Shown here in pieces: positions 12,181 through 30,955 of a stretch of 64,000 nt of DNA. Numbering within the stretch: position 1 is the first letter of the stretch; each line of letters begins with the position of its first letter. The position numbers were made by a program, and so were the translations under genes. The notes beneath the pieces were generated by a model. It made no database searches, was not told where the DNA came from, and worked only from the letters and a program-made list of their open reading frames with translations. Source of the DNA: Tomocerus qinae (Eukaryota; Arthropoda; Collembola; Entomobryomorpha; Tomoceridae); NCBI GenBank assembly GCA_020055645.1, contig CM034546.1, forward strand, positions 128,547,875 to 128,611,874. The letters run 5' to 3'.

Positions 12181-12325
12181 AAGGGCTGGAGCCAAAAAAA
12201 ATCTCGGGAGGTTGAATTATAAGTGAAAATATAAGCCATGAATAATAATTTTTGGGTTTTAGGCCAATATTTCTAATTTTTCTTCGAGGGGGCAGGCCCT
12301 CGTGCCCCCCCTCGCTGCAGCTCTT
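12181..12325. mobile_element. Small inverted-repeat element (MITE-like)
   Basis: The ends AAGGGCTGGAGC and, inverted, AAGAGCTGCAGC bound 145 bp with a C-rich end. The flanking 8-mers TAGATATA and TACATATC agree at 6 of 8 positions. A second partial copy, inverted, is recognisable near 63255-63370. Confidence 0.6.
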
Positions 12326-12917
12326 TACATATCGTAGATGGAGGTTGGTTTTTACAAATAGTTTTTATTCATTTACAAGCAATTTAATAGACCGGTAATA
12401 GTGACTTGGTTTTCACCGCGCAACTCGAACTAATACTAATAGTAGTGATATTTATCATAGTTAGTAAAATTTGTTATGTCAAAAAGCTAATCTGAAAAAA
12501 TTATTTTACGCCAAAAAGTGTATGCCAATTAGGATATGATTCGCCTGGTGTACTTTTTATTATAACAACTTTATTCATACAATATCGACATATTTTAAAT
12601 AGAGAAACGGTAGTTAACAATTAATTGTGTATTATATTAGGTTATTCTTTCTATTCTATGCACATTTACATGACTTAATACAAATAGATTAAGGCTTAGC
12701 CCGAGCAAGCCAAGCTTTTGGGGAATAGAGTTGTGGTATTTATAAGTTTAAATGGAAACCAAGTAAACAGTATCCAAAAATATATATACTACGAGGACAA
12801 TAGAAAATGAACACACCCACTAATTGTCACAAATAATTGAACCTGTGGCCCAAAGCAGACTGTCATACTGCAAGATCAAAGCATATATGAACCCAACTCC
12901 AATATACTGTCAGGATT
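12326..12917. other. Intergenic, nothing recognised
   Basis: AT-rich DNA downstream of the minus-strand chemoreceptor; its 3' UTR must lie here but no clear signal was singled out. Confidence 0.4.
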
Positions 12918-15774
12918 TTACAATATCAAAAGTTTTATCATGGCACGAGTTAAACTTCGCAAAAATTTGAGCCCACTAGTTTTAGAAATTTTGGAAACGT
13001 CTCCAATTCTGAAAACAACTGGCTTGCAAGACATTCTGAACTTCCTAATGTACATGCTTGAGAAGTCATTTTTGGAAACAAAATATTTGAGGGATTTAGG
13101 AATAGAATTCAGTCTACCAGTGCTGGAATATGCCAACTCGAGAAATAGAACCCAAATAATCAGCATGCTAATCGAGTAACTCAAAAACAAAATTTTCTAA
13201 AAATCCTAGTTTAGCATGAAAAATCACTAATACATTTGCTAGAAGGATACTACGAAACACAAGAGATTGCAATGGAAGGAGATAATAGCGCAAAATTTCC
13301 ATCCGGGGAATAAAATAAACAGTTAATTTCATAATATGATGAACCAGTACTTCAGGATTCGAACGTACGACAGGAAACGAGTTATAACTCGCTCGTCCCA
13401 ATCTACAAATAAGCAAATTTAAAATAACTATTAAATTATACCCAATAAAAAAGTCCTTTTTTCAGGGAACAGAAAAGGCACTCCTTTTTTACCAAAAAGT
13501 AAAAAAGCACTACTGTTTTTAAAAAGCAGCCCTTTTTAACTTTTTTACCTTATTTACATGTAAAGTGTAAGCAAATGGGCACGCTGATACACCAAAAAAG
13601 TAAAAAGGCAAAGAAGGACCGCTTTTATAAAAATTCACTCCTACCTTTTTTATAAAAAGGTAAAAATAAAGGTACCTTTTTGTTGCCTGATCTTTTTAGG
13701 AAACTAAAAAGTTCATTGAAATTAGAATTTAAAAAGTACCGTAGTTCTCTTCCAATTGTACGTATCCCAATGCTTTCAAGTATTGGATTAGCCATCAGAA
13801 ACAGTCCAGAAGACCAAGCACTGGCAAACATCCATAAAACGACGAATCCTAAAAATATGGCGATAATTCTAAACTTGATCTGTTCGGGTAATGCTCCATA
13901 TGGAAATGTTTTCTCAGTGTGCACAACGAAATAAAATGCAGTCATTACAATTGGAGAACTGACTGCACAAATATTTCCTGCTTTCATTGCAAATTCCAAA
14001 CTGTGATTTTCTATAGGCTTTGGACAGTATTTATCTAAACAAAACAGGTTTTTAAATGGGATATATTTAATGGGTCCCTGAAAAAATTTAAAAGTCCCTG
14101 AAAAATAATTGAAACGTCAATTGCTGACTTTGTCCCTTCGTTTAATTAATGGGTCCTCATGGAATTATTTAAAAAGTCCCTGCAAATGTTGAAAAGGTAC
14201 ATGGACAAATAGTTGTGTTACTTATATTATAAAATAGTGAGTTTTGTCTATATCATTACTAGTGCAATCATGATCATGGTAGTACTACACAATAGACAAT
14301 AAGTAATATTATATCAATATAGTAAGTAAATTATTAAGCCATAAGTATCCAAAACAAATCATCAGTCATTGACGAATGTGCCTGGAACTGGAACAGAAGA
14401 TGTACATATTCGGGAAGTGTTCTTTAAGAAATTTTTTAATTTCTTCCTTCGCTTCAAATAATTTATTTTGAAAGGTGGAAGTAAACACTTGTTGGAAAAA
14501 CAAAATATATCCCCTTAATCGAAAACCAAATTTTGTGTTAAAGTAAGGCGGAGGTTATACAAATAACTCTCAATGTTATTGTTTTAATTAGGTTAGGTTA
14601 GGTTAGAGCCCTTAAAATCTGGGTCTGGTGTGCCTTGTGTATTTTTTTCGCAATTTTTAAAATATGCAACCTCTGCCTTACTTATAGACCAAAGGCTTAC
14701 ACGGACATTTTACTTTGTATGCATTAACATCAGTACACTTTCACACTGTTGGTTAAATTCACAGATCTTTGAGTCCATAAAGTAAGAAGGTCTCTACTTA
14801 GGTCTCGTACTTTTCAATAAAGCCCAATCTAACATTTTTGCAGCAGCATTTTGAAATACCTCTGGGTCTGTTTCTTCTGTCTCGGAGCTATATTATGTTA
14901 GTTGAGAAGTAATAGAACTGAAGACACGTCAATAGCTTAATTGCGCAGTAAGTTGGAGAAAAATGAGAGGTGCTAAACATAGTGAACTGTATCGTTTTCT
15001 TCAACTTATCTGATTCTGCACCTCTAATCGTTTAACAGCCTAAAAGTGTAATTAGAAATTAATACATACTATGTAATATATTTTGTCCTTCCAAATTCTC
15101 AATCTTAACATAATATTCATTTCCTTGTAGTCTTATACTAGAAATGGCGTTGATAACATCTCACCAATTGGTCCATGTACCATTTCAGCATTTGTAGGGA
15201 CTTTTTAAATAATTCCATAGGGACCCATTAATTAAACGAAGGGACATAGTCAGCAATTGACCGATTATTTTTTAGGGACTTTTAAATACTTTCAGGGACA
15301 CATTAAATAGCACCCGTTTTTAAATGACCATAATATTATAAAATATAACACTTTTAATAATAATCTATGATATAAAATATTTTGTTTTGCCATCAATTTA
15401 CCATCGAATTCCTTAAGAATTTTAATCATTTGATTTGTCAGTAAAGTTAGCCGTTTGCCATGCACTATTGTTTGCCAAAATCCCATGCTGCCAATCCAGA
15501 ACATGCAAGAAACGAAAATTGTCACTGTTGAGATGTAAGAAAGAACTTCTTTGTTGATGTACAGAATTATCATTTGGATTGTGAAATATACTGTGAGACA
15601 AAACCAGGTAAAACAAGTAATAAAAAATCTTAATTTCGTTTTCCAACTAGCTGACTTCTTCAAAACGAATTCAAACTTCTCGTCCTGGGCATTCCAACGA
15701 ATTGGCAAAGCCCCACAAAAATTTGAGTATTTCACAAGAAATATTAAACTACTCATAGTTTCCTTAGAATACAT
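12918..15774 (-). CDS. Chemoreceptor-like gene 3 (Gr/Or superfamily), possibly disrupted
   Basis: Exon 1 (15774-15402) starts MYSKETMSSLIFLVKYSN and contains the PIRWN motif matching the SPFSW position of the plus-strand copies; it ends in phase 1. Exon 2 (14034-13740) ends in phase 2, as in the other two genes. Exon 3 (from about 13402) supplies further hydrophobic helices and a C-terminal RMSCKPVVFRIGDVS segment of the type found before TM7 in this superfamily, ending at 12918. The first part of exon 3 ends in a stop at 13168 while the rest is one frame over from 13190, so one frameshift or an unrecognised tiny intron is required. Intron 1 carries a Mutator-like element and intron 2 a hAT-like MITE. 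Sequence is well diverged from the 2984 gene. Confidence 0.6.
13463..13689. mobile_element. hAT-like MITE, 'CAGGGAAC / AAAAAGGTAC' family, copy 1
   Basis: The ends CAGGGAACAGAAAAGG and CCTTTTTGTTGCCTG are inverted. The interior is full of AAAAAGGTA-like tracts and contains 'TTTACATGTAAAGTG', shared in inverted orientation with 46197-46403. It lies in intron 2 of the minus-strand chemoreceptor. Its flanking duplication is blurred by T-runs. Confidence 0.75.
14058..15315. mobile_element. Mutator-like non-autonomous element, 1.26 kb
   Basis: Inverted terminal repeats of roughly 150-165 bp (14058-14215 and 15160-15315) begin GGG and carry three GTCCCTG-type repeats each. A perfect 10-bp direct repeat GTTTTTAAAT flanks both ends (14048-14057 and 15316-15325). 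Long inverted termini and a 9-11-bp duplication fit the Mutator/MULE superfamily. The interior has no transposase frame and contains a nested MITE (14536-14690). It is inserted in intron 1 of the chemoreceptor gene. Confidence 0.8.
14536..14690. mobile_element. Short palindromic MITE 'GGTTGAAGTAAGGC', copy 3, nested
   Basis: It belongs to the family at 3441 and 3685, in inverted orientation (internal 'CAATGTTATTGTTTTAATTA'). Its termini are more degraded. It is nested within the Mutator-like element. Confidence 0.7.
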
Positions 15775-16754
15775 TGCAATTCAAAATTTTGTAGCCTCTT
15801 GATTTACTAAAAAACAAATGTCTATTTCGGACAAACTTCAAGGGTGGATTCAGGAAACTAACAAAAATTTGCTGCAAATACCTTCAGTGCCAATACTGTA
15901 ATGCAGTGATAAACAACTTAAAAAGATTATTGTTTTCGTACCGAAACGTTATAAAAACAAAATGACCTTTACTTTCTAAATTTTCTGTACAGGGTAGATG
16001 GAAAACTATAAAAAAATTGTTTGCCGTCATCGCACTTGCTAATTGAGAGATGCCTATATATTATTATGCCATTACAGTGTAGTAATTTCTTAGCAAGATT
16101 ATACAATTTGCATTGTCGTAGATTGTCGCCTTGTGATAGTAATCTTAGTATAGCAGTAAACTTTTTAGAAGAACTCGATTTCGGGGGGAACGAGTCAAAA
16201 CGTGTATAAAGTCGTCAAGTTTTGGGTACTGTGAGACAAAATTTTGGATTTATTTCAATAGTGGCAATTGTCCCCAATAATACCCCCTTCTAAATACGGT
16301 CCCGTGTAGTATAGTTTACTTAAATTATCAGTTAGGTTAGTTGTTAAAGCTACACCCTGAATATTTCTTACATTTTACACAAGATTTGGCCGAAATAATT
16401 ATTCTGGTATTTGTAAACATATTATAAAATAATATATAGTAATTACACTGAAACCGCCTGTCATTTTTATTTTGATCGAACATGATTTGGGTTGAAACGT
16501 CTACATTATCCTTCATACTGTATAACAATATAGTTGACTTTATAATAAGCTATACTTTTATTTATCGTCTCGACCATCTACTACGGAAGAAAGTACAGAA
16601 AAATATTAGCAGTTAGTAAGTAAACAAACTGAAACTAGGCTAAACGGCGTCACTAAATTGTTCCAGGCTTAATTTGTTTAAATGCTTGAATTTCGGTTAG
16701 AATGTTGTTTTTTATATTACCTGTTATGATTTTTTTATCCTATTAATGTTGTTA
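15775..16754. other. Upstream of chemoreceptor 3, no gene supported
   Basis: Several short open frames have no recognisable content. The promoter of the minus-strand chemoreceptor is expected here. Confidence 0.4.
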
Positions 16755-16812
16755 TCTTATATAATCTTATATAATCTTATATAATCTTACATAATCTTAT
16801 TAAATCTTATTA
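16755..16812. repeat. 10-bp microsatellite (TTATATAATC)
   Basis: About five units of a 10-bp AT-rich motif, degenerating at the 3' side. Confidence 0.75.
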
Positions 16813-17029
16813 CATTGCCATAATCGATGTAAGCAATGCCTATCGCATGAAACGATAGACTAAGATTGTTGGTAATCGTGTATTTTATAATTCTCAATCT
16901 CCAAAATAAGATCATAATGTCAATATTGTCAATTACAATATTTATGACGTGAGACACCGGTATTTATTTTGCTAATCGTCAATATTTTCAACTAAAGTGA
17001 TCTTTAGAGTACGCGTGCATAGAGAAACG

Positions 17030-17275
17030 TAACTGATTTCTCGTCCTTCTCGTCAATCATATTTCCCATTAGCTGTTTTTGGGAAATTCCTAAAGGTTCT
17101 GGAATGACTGTTTATACACCCACATAGTAAATTTTAAAAAGATTCATCGAAACTTATTATATAGCTTACATTTTGGAAATTTCGCATTTTTGTCTTTGAC
17201 TAGAAGATATATGGTTCGCAACATACAAACCATATTATGTATCAATTTTCAAGTTTCAAACGATGTATGATAAAA
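17030..17275. repeat. Palindromic dispersed repeat, copy 4
   Basis: It shares 'GATTTCTCG' with copy 2 and the 'GTCTTTGACT-GAAGATAT' block with all copies. Confidence 0.65.
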
Positions 17276-17886
17276 ATAAAATAATAATATGGGCAATAAA
17301 AATTTGTCATATTTTTTAAAACATGAACCGTATATTTTCAGAGGGGGCATCGTAGCCCTTATCCCCAAAAGTCCCTGCATTCTTCGAATTTAAATAGTGT
17401 TTGGATTGGAGTGGGGGAAAAGCATAGGAATTTGTCAACTCGTCTCCTTTCTCTTGTATCAAAAGCTAAAAGATAAAATTCGAATATATTACATTGACTG
17501 AACGACTGAAGTATAAAAAAAGGCAACGGCGATGCCAATAAGCCTTGCAGAAATATGACAATCAACAATAAAATGATCAAATAAATCAGAAATTATGAGG
17601 CACAGCAAATAAAATCATCAAGGCAAATTATGTGTAGTTTACTGAAGTAATCGCCCACAAATGTAAAATAACTAGATTATAAAAACATTAAAAAATGAAA
17701 ACTTACCTTATTCCTTACTATTTTATTTACCAATCTTTAATTTCTGACCACTTTCCCTTTCAATATTATTCAATTTTACTTTCATACTTCATTTCATACT
17801 GCAACTGGCAACAAGCGAGCGGGATTACACGATTACAGAAGCGCTGATCTGACTCTTACTTTCTGACTGATGTTCCATTTAACATA
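17276..17886. other. Intergenic, nothing recognised
   Basis: AT-rich; short minus-strand open frame at 17359-17580 is hydrophobic but has no recognisable family. Confidence 0.4.
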
Positions 17887-17888
17887 TA

Positions 17889-19017
17889 CAAGGTGTTTGA
17901 TAAATCCTTGAAAGGAGTCTAAGCCCTATAACTCCTGAACAGAGGCTGCTACGAAAATGACACAACCACCATTGGAAAGACAATCGCATTTCCAACAAAA
18001 TGGGTTATAATAATAATTTTGGTGACTCTTATTACAGGGTCAGCATTTCGACAAAAAAATATCAAAATAGCCTATAATTGTGTGTATACTTGACATAATT
18101 GGAACGGTGACACTTTTAGAAATAGTAACTTAAGCTTTCGATGCTAATGAAAAGTGGTAGATAACATTCAAAAGAGTACGAAAATTGTTATAAAACTATT
18201 TTACCCCTCTTGGTTTAGACATTAGACGTATAGAAAAAATTAAGACTTTAAACACCACATTGTCATATTGAAAGAGCGAAATTAAAGACATTTTATCGTC
18301 CGAAGGAAACCAAACGTCTCAGGTCATTAATAAATTGTTTTCATCAGTCTGTAGCTGATGCAGTATGAATTTCCTTTTGGATTTTTCTGAGCTAGCCCGA
18401 TTGGGTTTCAATGATCATTTAGTGTTTAAAACTAATGAAACATTTAAGAGGTGCAGAATTTTCTAAAAATAGAACACTTGGTCTGAGAGCTGCCCTTCAA
18501 GACAAATTATTTTAACTGTAAATCAGAATCCTAAACGATGGACTACTGTTTAGAGGAACGACTGGAACAGTAGTCACTTTTAGTAGCTTTTACAGCTTTG
18601 TTAAAATTTGTGCAGTTATTGTAGCTTTGTCAAGTGACTTTAACAAACTTTTACTCAACAACTTCGTCTAAATGGTGGTCTTTGAAACCCAAGAATGTCA
18701 TTTCAACAGGTTTTTAATGGCTTCAATCTGCATTTTATTCAATCGCAATTCGGTTGAAAAATCGTTACCAAAATCACAGAAGACGGAAGCGAATTAATAA
18801 GTAATTTTGTGTTTATTTGAGATTTTTAACCAGGGAAATTGGCCTTTGACTTTCCCATTTTTAATGTGTGTAACGAAGGTTTCTAAAAATTATTATTATA
18901 GCCCATTTTGTTGAAAATACGATTGTCTTTCCAATGGTGGTTATCTTATTTTCATAGCAGCCTCTGTTCAGGAGTTACAGGTCTTAGAACACTTTCAAGT
19001 ATTTATCAAACAGCCTG
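17889..19017. mobile_element. Inverted-repeat element, 1.13 kb, TA target site
   Basis: Inverted termini of about 140 bp (17889-18025 and 18880-19017) start CAAGGTGTTTGATAAAT and CAGGCTGTTTGATAAAT. TA dinucleotides directly flank both ends, as for Tc1/mariner-type insertions. Both arms contain 'ACTCCTGAACAGAGGCTGCT'. No transposase open frame remains, so it is non-autonomous. Confidence 0.78.
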
Positions 19018-19019
19018 TA

Positions 19020-19830
19020 CAGTACGTACCTACAGTTCCATTCAAATATTGACATAGGTTTAGTCGTTTTAGAGAGGTGTGAGATTCAGTGTTCGCGAGA
19101 GATGTAATAAATGAATAAAACTAGCAAATTCTAAATTACTATTTAACGAAAACTAGTTGAATCCAACAAGGTCAGTAGAAATCGAAGTAAATGGTGACTA
19201 ATGCTATTATAATTTGAAAATATGCCCTATACATTACATAGAATAGAATGGTCATTTTAATGCTATTATGAAAATGCGTCAAGCAAATGCTGCGTCAAAT
19301 GGAATCAATTAGTATAATTTGTTGAGTCTGTTAACAGTAAAACCAGTATATTTAATTCATCTGATAGACAATGGTACAAAGTTGTAAACAAATATATAAA
19401 TAGTATCCAGCAGATCTTAAATAATTACTTATATAAGTGTAAAGTGTAAATCATTATATCCAATTCATTAAATTTATGTCAGGACACAAATACAGATACT
19501 CAATTACAACCCATTATTCCTACCACTATATGCACTGCACCTACTTACATATTTTTCATAATAAAGGTATTCTATTCAAGAGCATATCAACAAAATCAAA
19601 AATCTGCGGATAACTAAAGAAAACATAATAAAGAGCCTAATAACAAAGTTTTTAAGAAAATTCATACATTTACACTAAACAATATTTAGAAATTAGACAT
19701 TACTTGTAGAATGCTGAAAGAATTTCAAATTAGAGGATTTTCATCAAATACTGTCGATAAATTCTAACTTAAAGAGTTGGATTCATGAAATTGTGGTAGC
19801 TGTTTGATCAATTAAAAGAGGTAAGTGCAT
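19020..19830. other. Intergenic, nothing recognised
   Basis: AT-rich stretch containing the presumed 3' UTR of the minus-strand gene at 19831. Confidence 0.4.
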
Positions 19831-21029
19831 TTAATCAAGGGTTATGACGACTGGTTTTTCGAAAACCAGAGGCAAAGATGGTGGAGACGAACCAGACGCA
19901 TTCGAATCATCAAGTACAGCGGGATTAGTATTTTGTAAGAAGTAGTCGAGAGTGGACCGGAAGAATTCTCTTTCAAAATATTGCAGGGACACTTGAAGGG
20001 AACTGAGTTGAGGGCATGATGAGAAAGAACGCCTCATGTGGTAGAGACTCAAAAGGGTTCTCTCAAATTTGAAGGAGAATCTTCTTTTACTAGCGCGTTC
20101 ACGATGTCTTTCCCTTTCTGCACGGTCATCACGGGAGCCATTTGTACGCGGAGGAGGCGGAGCAGAAATTGAAGGGACTTCGGGTTCTGCATCATCTGAG
20201 GCATATTCTGGGTCTCGTTGTATTTGATTTCCATTTTCCTGTGCACCTAAAATTGTAATTTGTATGTACAACTCATGTCTTTAATCCTTGACTTTGTCAT
20301 AAATAGTTACTAATTATTAATTATTTGCTATAATAATAATAAGTCATTAATAGTAGATATATCATTATTAATAAACTATTTTGGGATTGTTAAATTACCT
20401 TCTGTAACATCCTCCTCATCGTAGCGACTCAACTTTGGCATTGATGGTTCAGGATTCTCACGACTAGCCTTTGGTGGAGTGGGCAGCATCATCTCCTGTA
20501 ATAAGGGCACGGGCGACATTGAGTTTCGAGTTGACAATGCGCTCCCTGTGGGATTCATTACCGATTTCGGTGGACTGACAGTAGATTCCTGACTCACCTG
20601 AAAATCCATAAAATTTTGTTTAGTTTCAGTCTAAATTTGATTTACTTTTATAAAAGCAGAAAAAGCAAAACTTTCATTGCCCAATTTTCACTTGGTCAAT
20701 CAACCTACTACCAAAGCATACAATTTTGAACCACGAAGGTAGTCTAGGTAGATAGTTAATATTTGATTTTCTAGTAGGAAAAGGAGAGTCAACTATTTCA
20801 TGACTTGGAAATTTATAATTAGAAACATAAAAATGCTTACTTCTGTTATCCAAGAATGTTTTCGGATCCACTTGTTGACATCCGATAGTTGAACATCTGG
20901 ATCGTGTTTAACCATGAAATGATATATTTCCGCAGGTTCACGAGATCCTCTTGGGTGTTGTCTTATGTAGTCTTCTATAATCAATCGTCTTTTCTTGGTA
21001 AGAGGAATGTTGAACGGCCTTTGTAGCAA
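19831..21029 (-). CDS. Unidentified three-exon gene, 5' end incomplete
   Basis: Exons 21029(or slightly upstream)-20841, 20597-20399 and 20246-19831 join with phases 0 and 1 into one open frame. The first exon has a basic, helix-forming segment (LTKKRRLIIEDYIRQHPRG, then DVNKWIRKHSWITE). The second is Pro/Ser-rich, and the third has a proline run (PPPPR), an Arg/Glu-rich stretch and a hydrophobic/aromatic C-terminal part before TAA. A DNA-binding or regulatory role is conceivable but no family is recognised. There is no in-frame ATG: immediately upstream the frame enters a long palindrome and meets a stop, so the 5' end may have been destroyed or lies in an exon I cannot see. It is transcribed divergently from Prp8. 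Confidence 0.5.
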
Positions 21030-21033
21030 GCAT

Positions 21034-21292
21034 TGAACGGCAAGGATCTCGCTGCCGGCTGGACGCGGCTATTCTGCTACGAGCTTGCTAGCGCATATAA
21101 GTTTAGAGTTAAGCCTAGTATTGGACTTTACATGCTTGAATACAAGCATGTAAAGTCCAATACTAGGCTTAACTCCAAACTTATGCGCTAGCAAGCTCGT
21201 AGCAGAATAGCCGCGTCCAGCCGGCAGCGAGATGTTTGCCGTTCAACTTGAACGGCAAGGATCTCGCTGCCGGCTGGACGCGGCTTGTATTG
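21034..21292. repeat. Long near-perfect palindrome plus third arm
   Basis: About 100-bp arms (21034-21135 and 21136-21245) are nearly exact reverse complements around 'CATGCTTGAATACAAGCATG'. A third partial arm in the first orientation (21248-21292) repeats 'CGGCAAGGATCTCGCTGCCG'. The unit is GC-richer than its surroundings. It sits at the 5' edge of the minus-strand gene and about 600 bp upstream of the Prp8 start. Confidence 0.85.
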
Positions 21293-21843
21293 TGCCGTTC
21301 CTGCTCCAGCAAGCAACTACTCTTTTGTGCTCCTCTATCCTTTTCGTTTTTTGAACGGCATTTTCGGTCATTTTGGACCATCTTATTTGAATTTAATTTG
21401 TGTGATTGTGTTTAGATTGTAATAAATAGTGTGTAAGGAAGTTCCAGTTACTGTTACACAATTTATTGCATTTCACAACACGCATTTTTGACACTACACA
21501 ATAGCTAGACTCCAGTCAGTCATCTTTTAGCAACGCATCATCATCCCCTAACGAAATCCACTGCCCAGGGTTCAAGATTGCCAGCTTTTAACGGTCACTC
21601 GTCAACATTTGGTCCTAAGTATTGCATTGTTCTGTTTCTTCGAAGAAGCTCTGCTCTGCTCTGGGTGGAGTGCACGCTGTCAGTCAGTACTGAGTACTGA
21701 GTACATTACGCATCAAGCTAAAACAAGCAAATCAGTAACTGACGAAAACCATTCGACGTTGTTGGCATTTCCTGACATATTTAGGTCAGCATTTACAAAA
21801 AGACAGCTAACGTGTTTACGATTGGATATTAGTGACCGGCGGG
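21293..21843. other. Presumed 5' region of Prp8
   Basis: No gene is supported. The region between the palindrome and the Prp8 start must contain its promoter and leader, but no core element stands out. Confidence 0.4.
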
Positions 21844-30835
<8,992 letters not shown>

Positions 30836-30955
30836 GTATTTTTTAGTACTTGAATATCATTTCCTATAAGCCTGACTGATTTTATTTTATATCATACTCA
30901 TACAGTGTGTAATAATTGGAAATATTTGTACTTACCTTTTTTGTTCCTGTTTCAG

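Noticed and set aside
12940-13179. Plus-strand open frame
   Set aside because: Antisense shadow of the third chemoreceptor's last exon.
20049-20246. Alternative minus-strand frame in the 19.8-21 kb gene
   Set aside because: Intron phase and the preceding exon support the overlapping frame ending at 19831.
21181-21381. Minus-strand ATG frame ending in the palindrome
   Set aside because: Could have been the lost 5' exon of the 19.8-21.0 kb gene, but its frame does not join the first exon in phase and it reads through the palindrome arm.
30916-30955. Signal-peptide-like stretch just before the lipase exon
   Set aside because: Hydrophobic, but it begins at a TTG codon, has no ATG, and overlaps the polypyrimidine tract of the splice acceptor; more likely intron.
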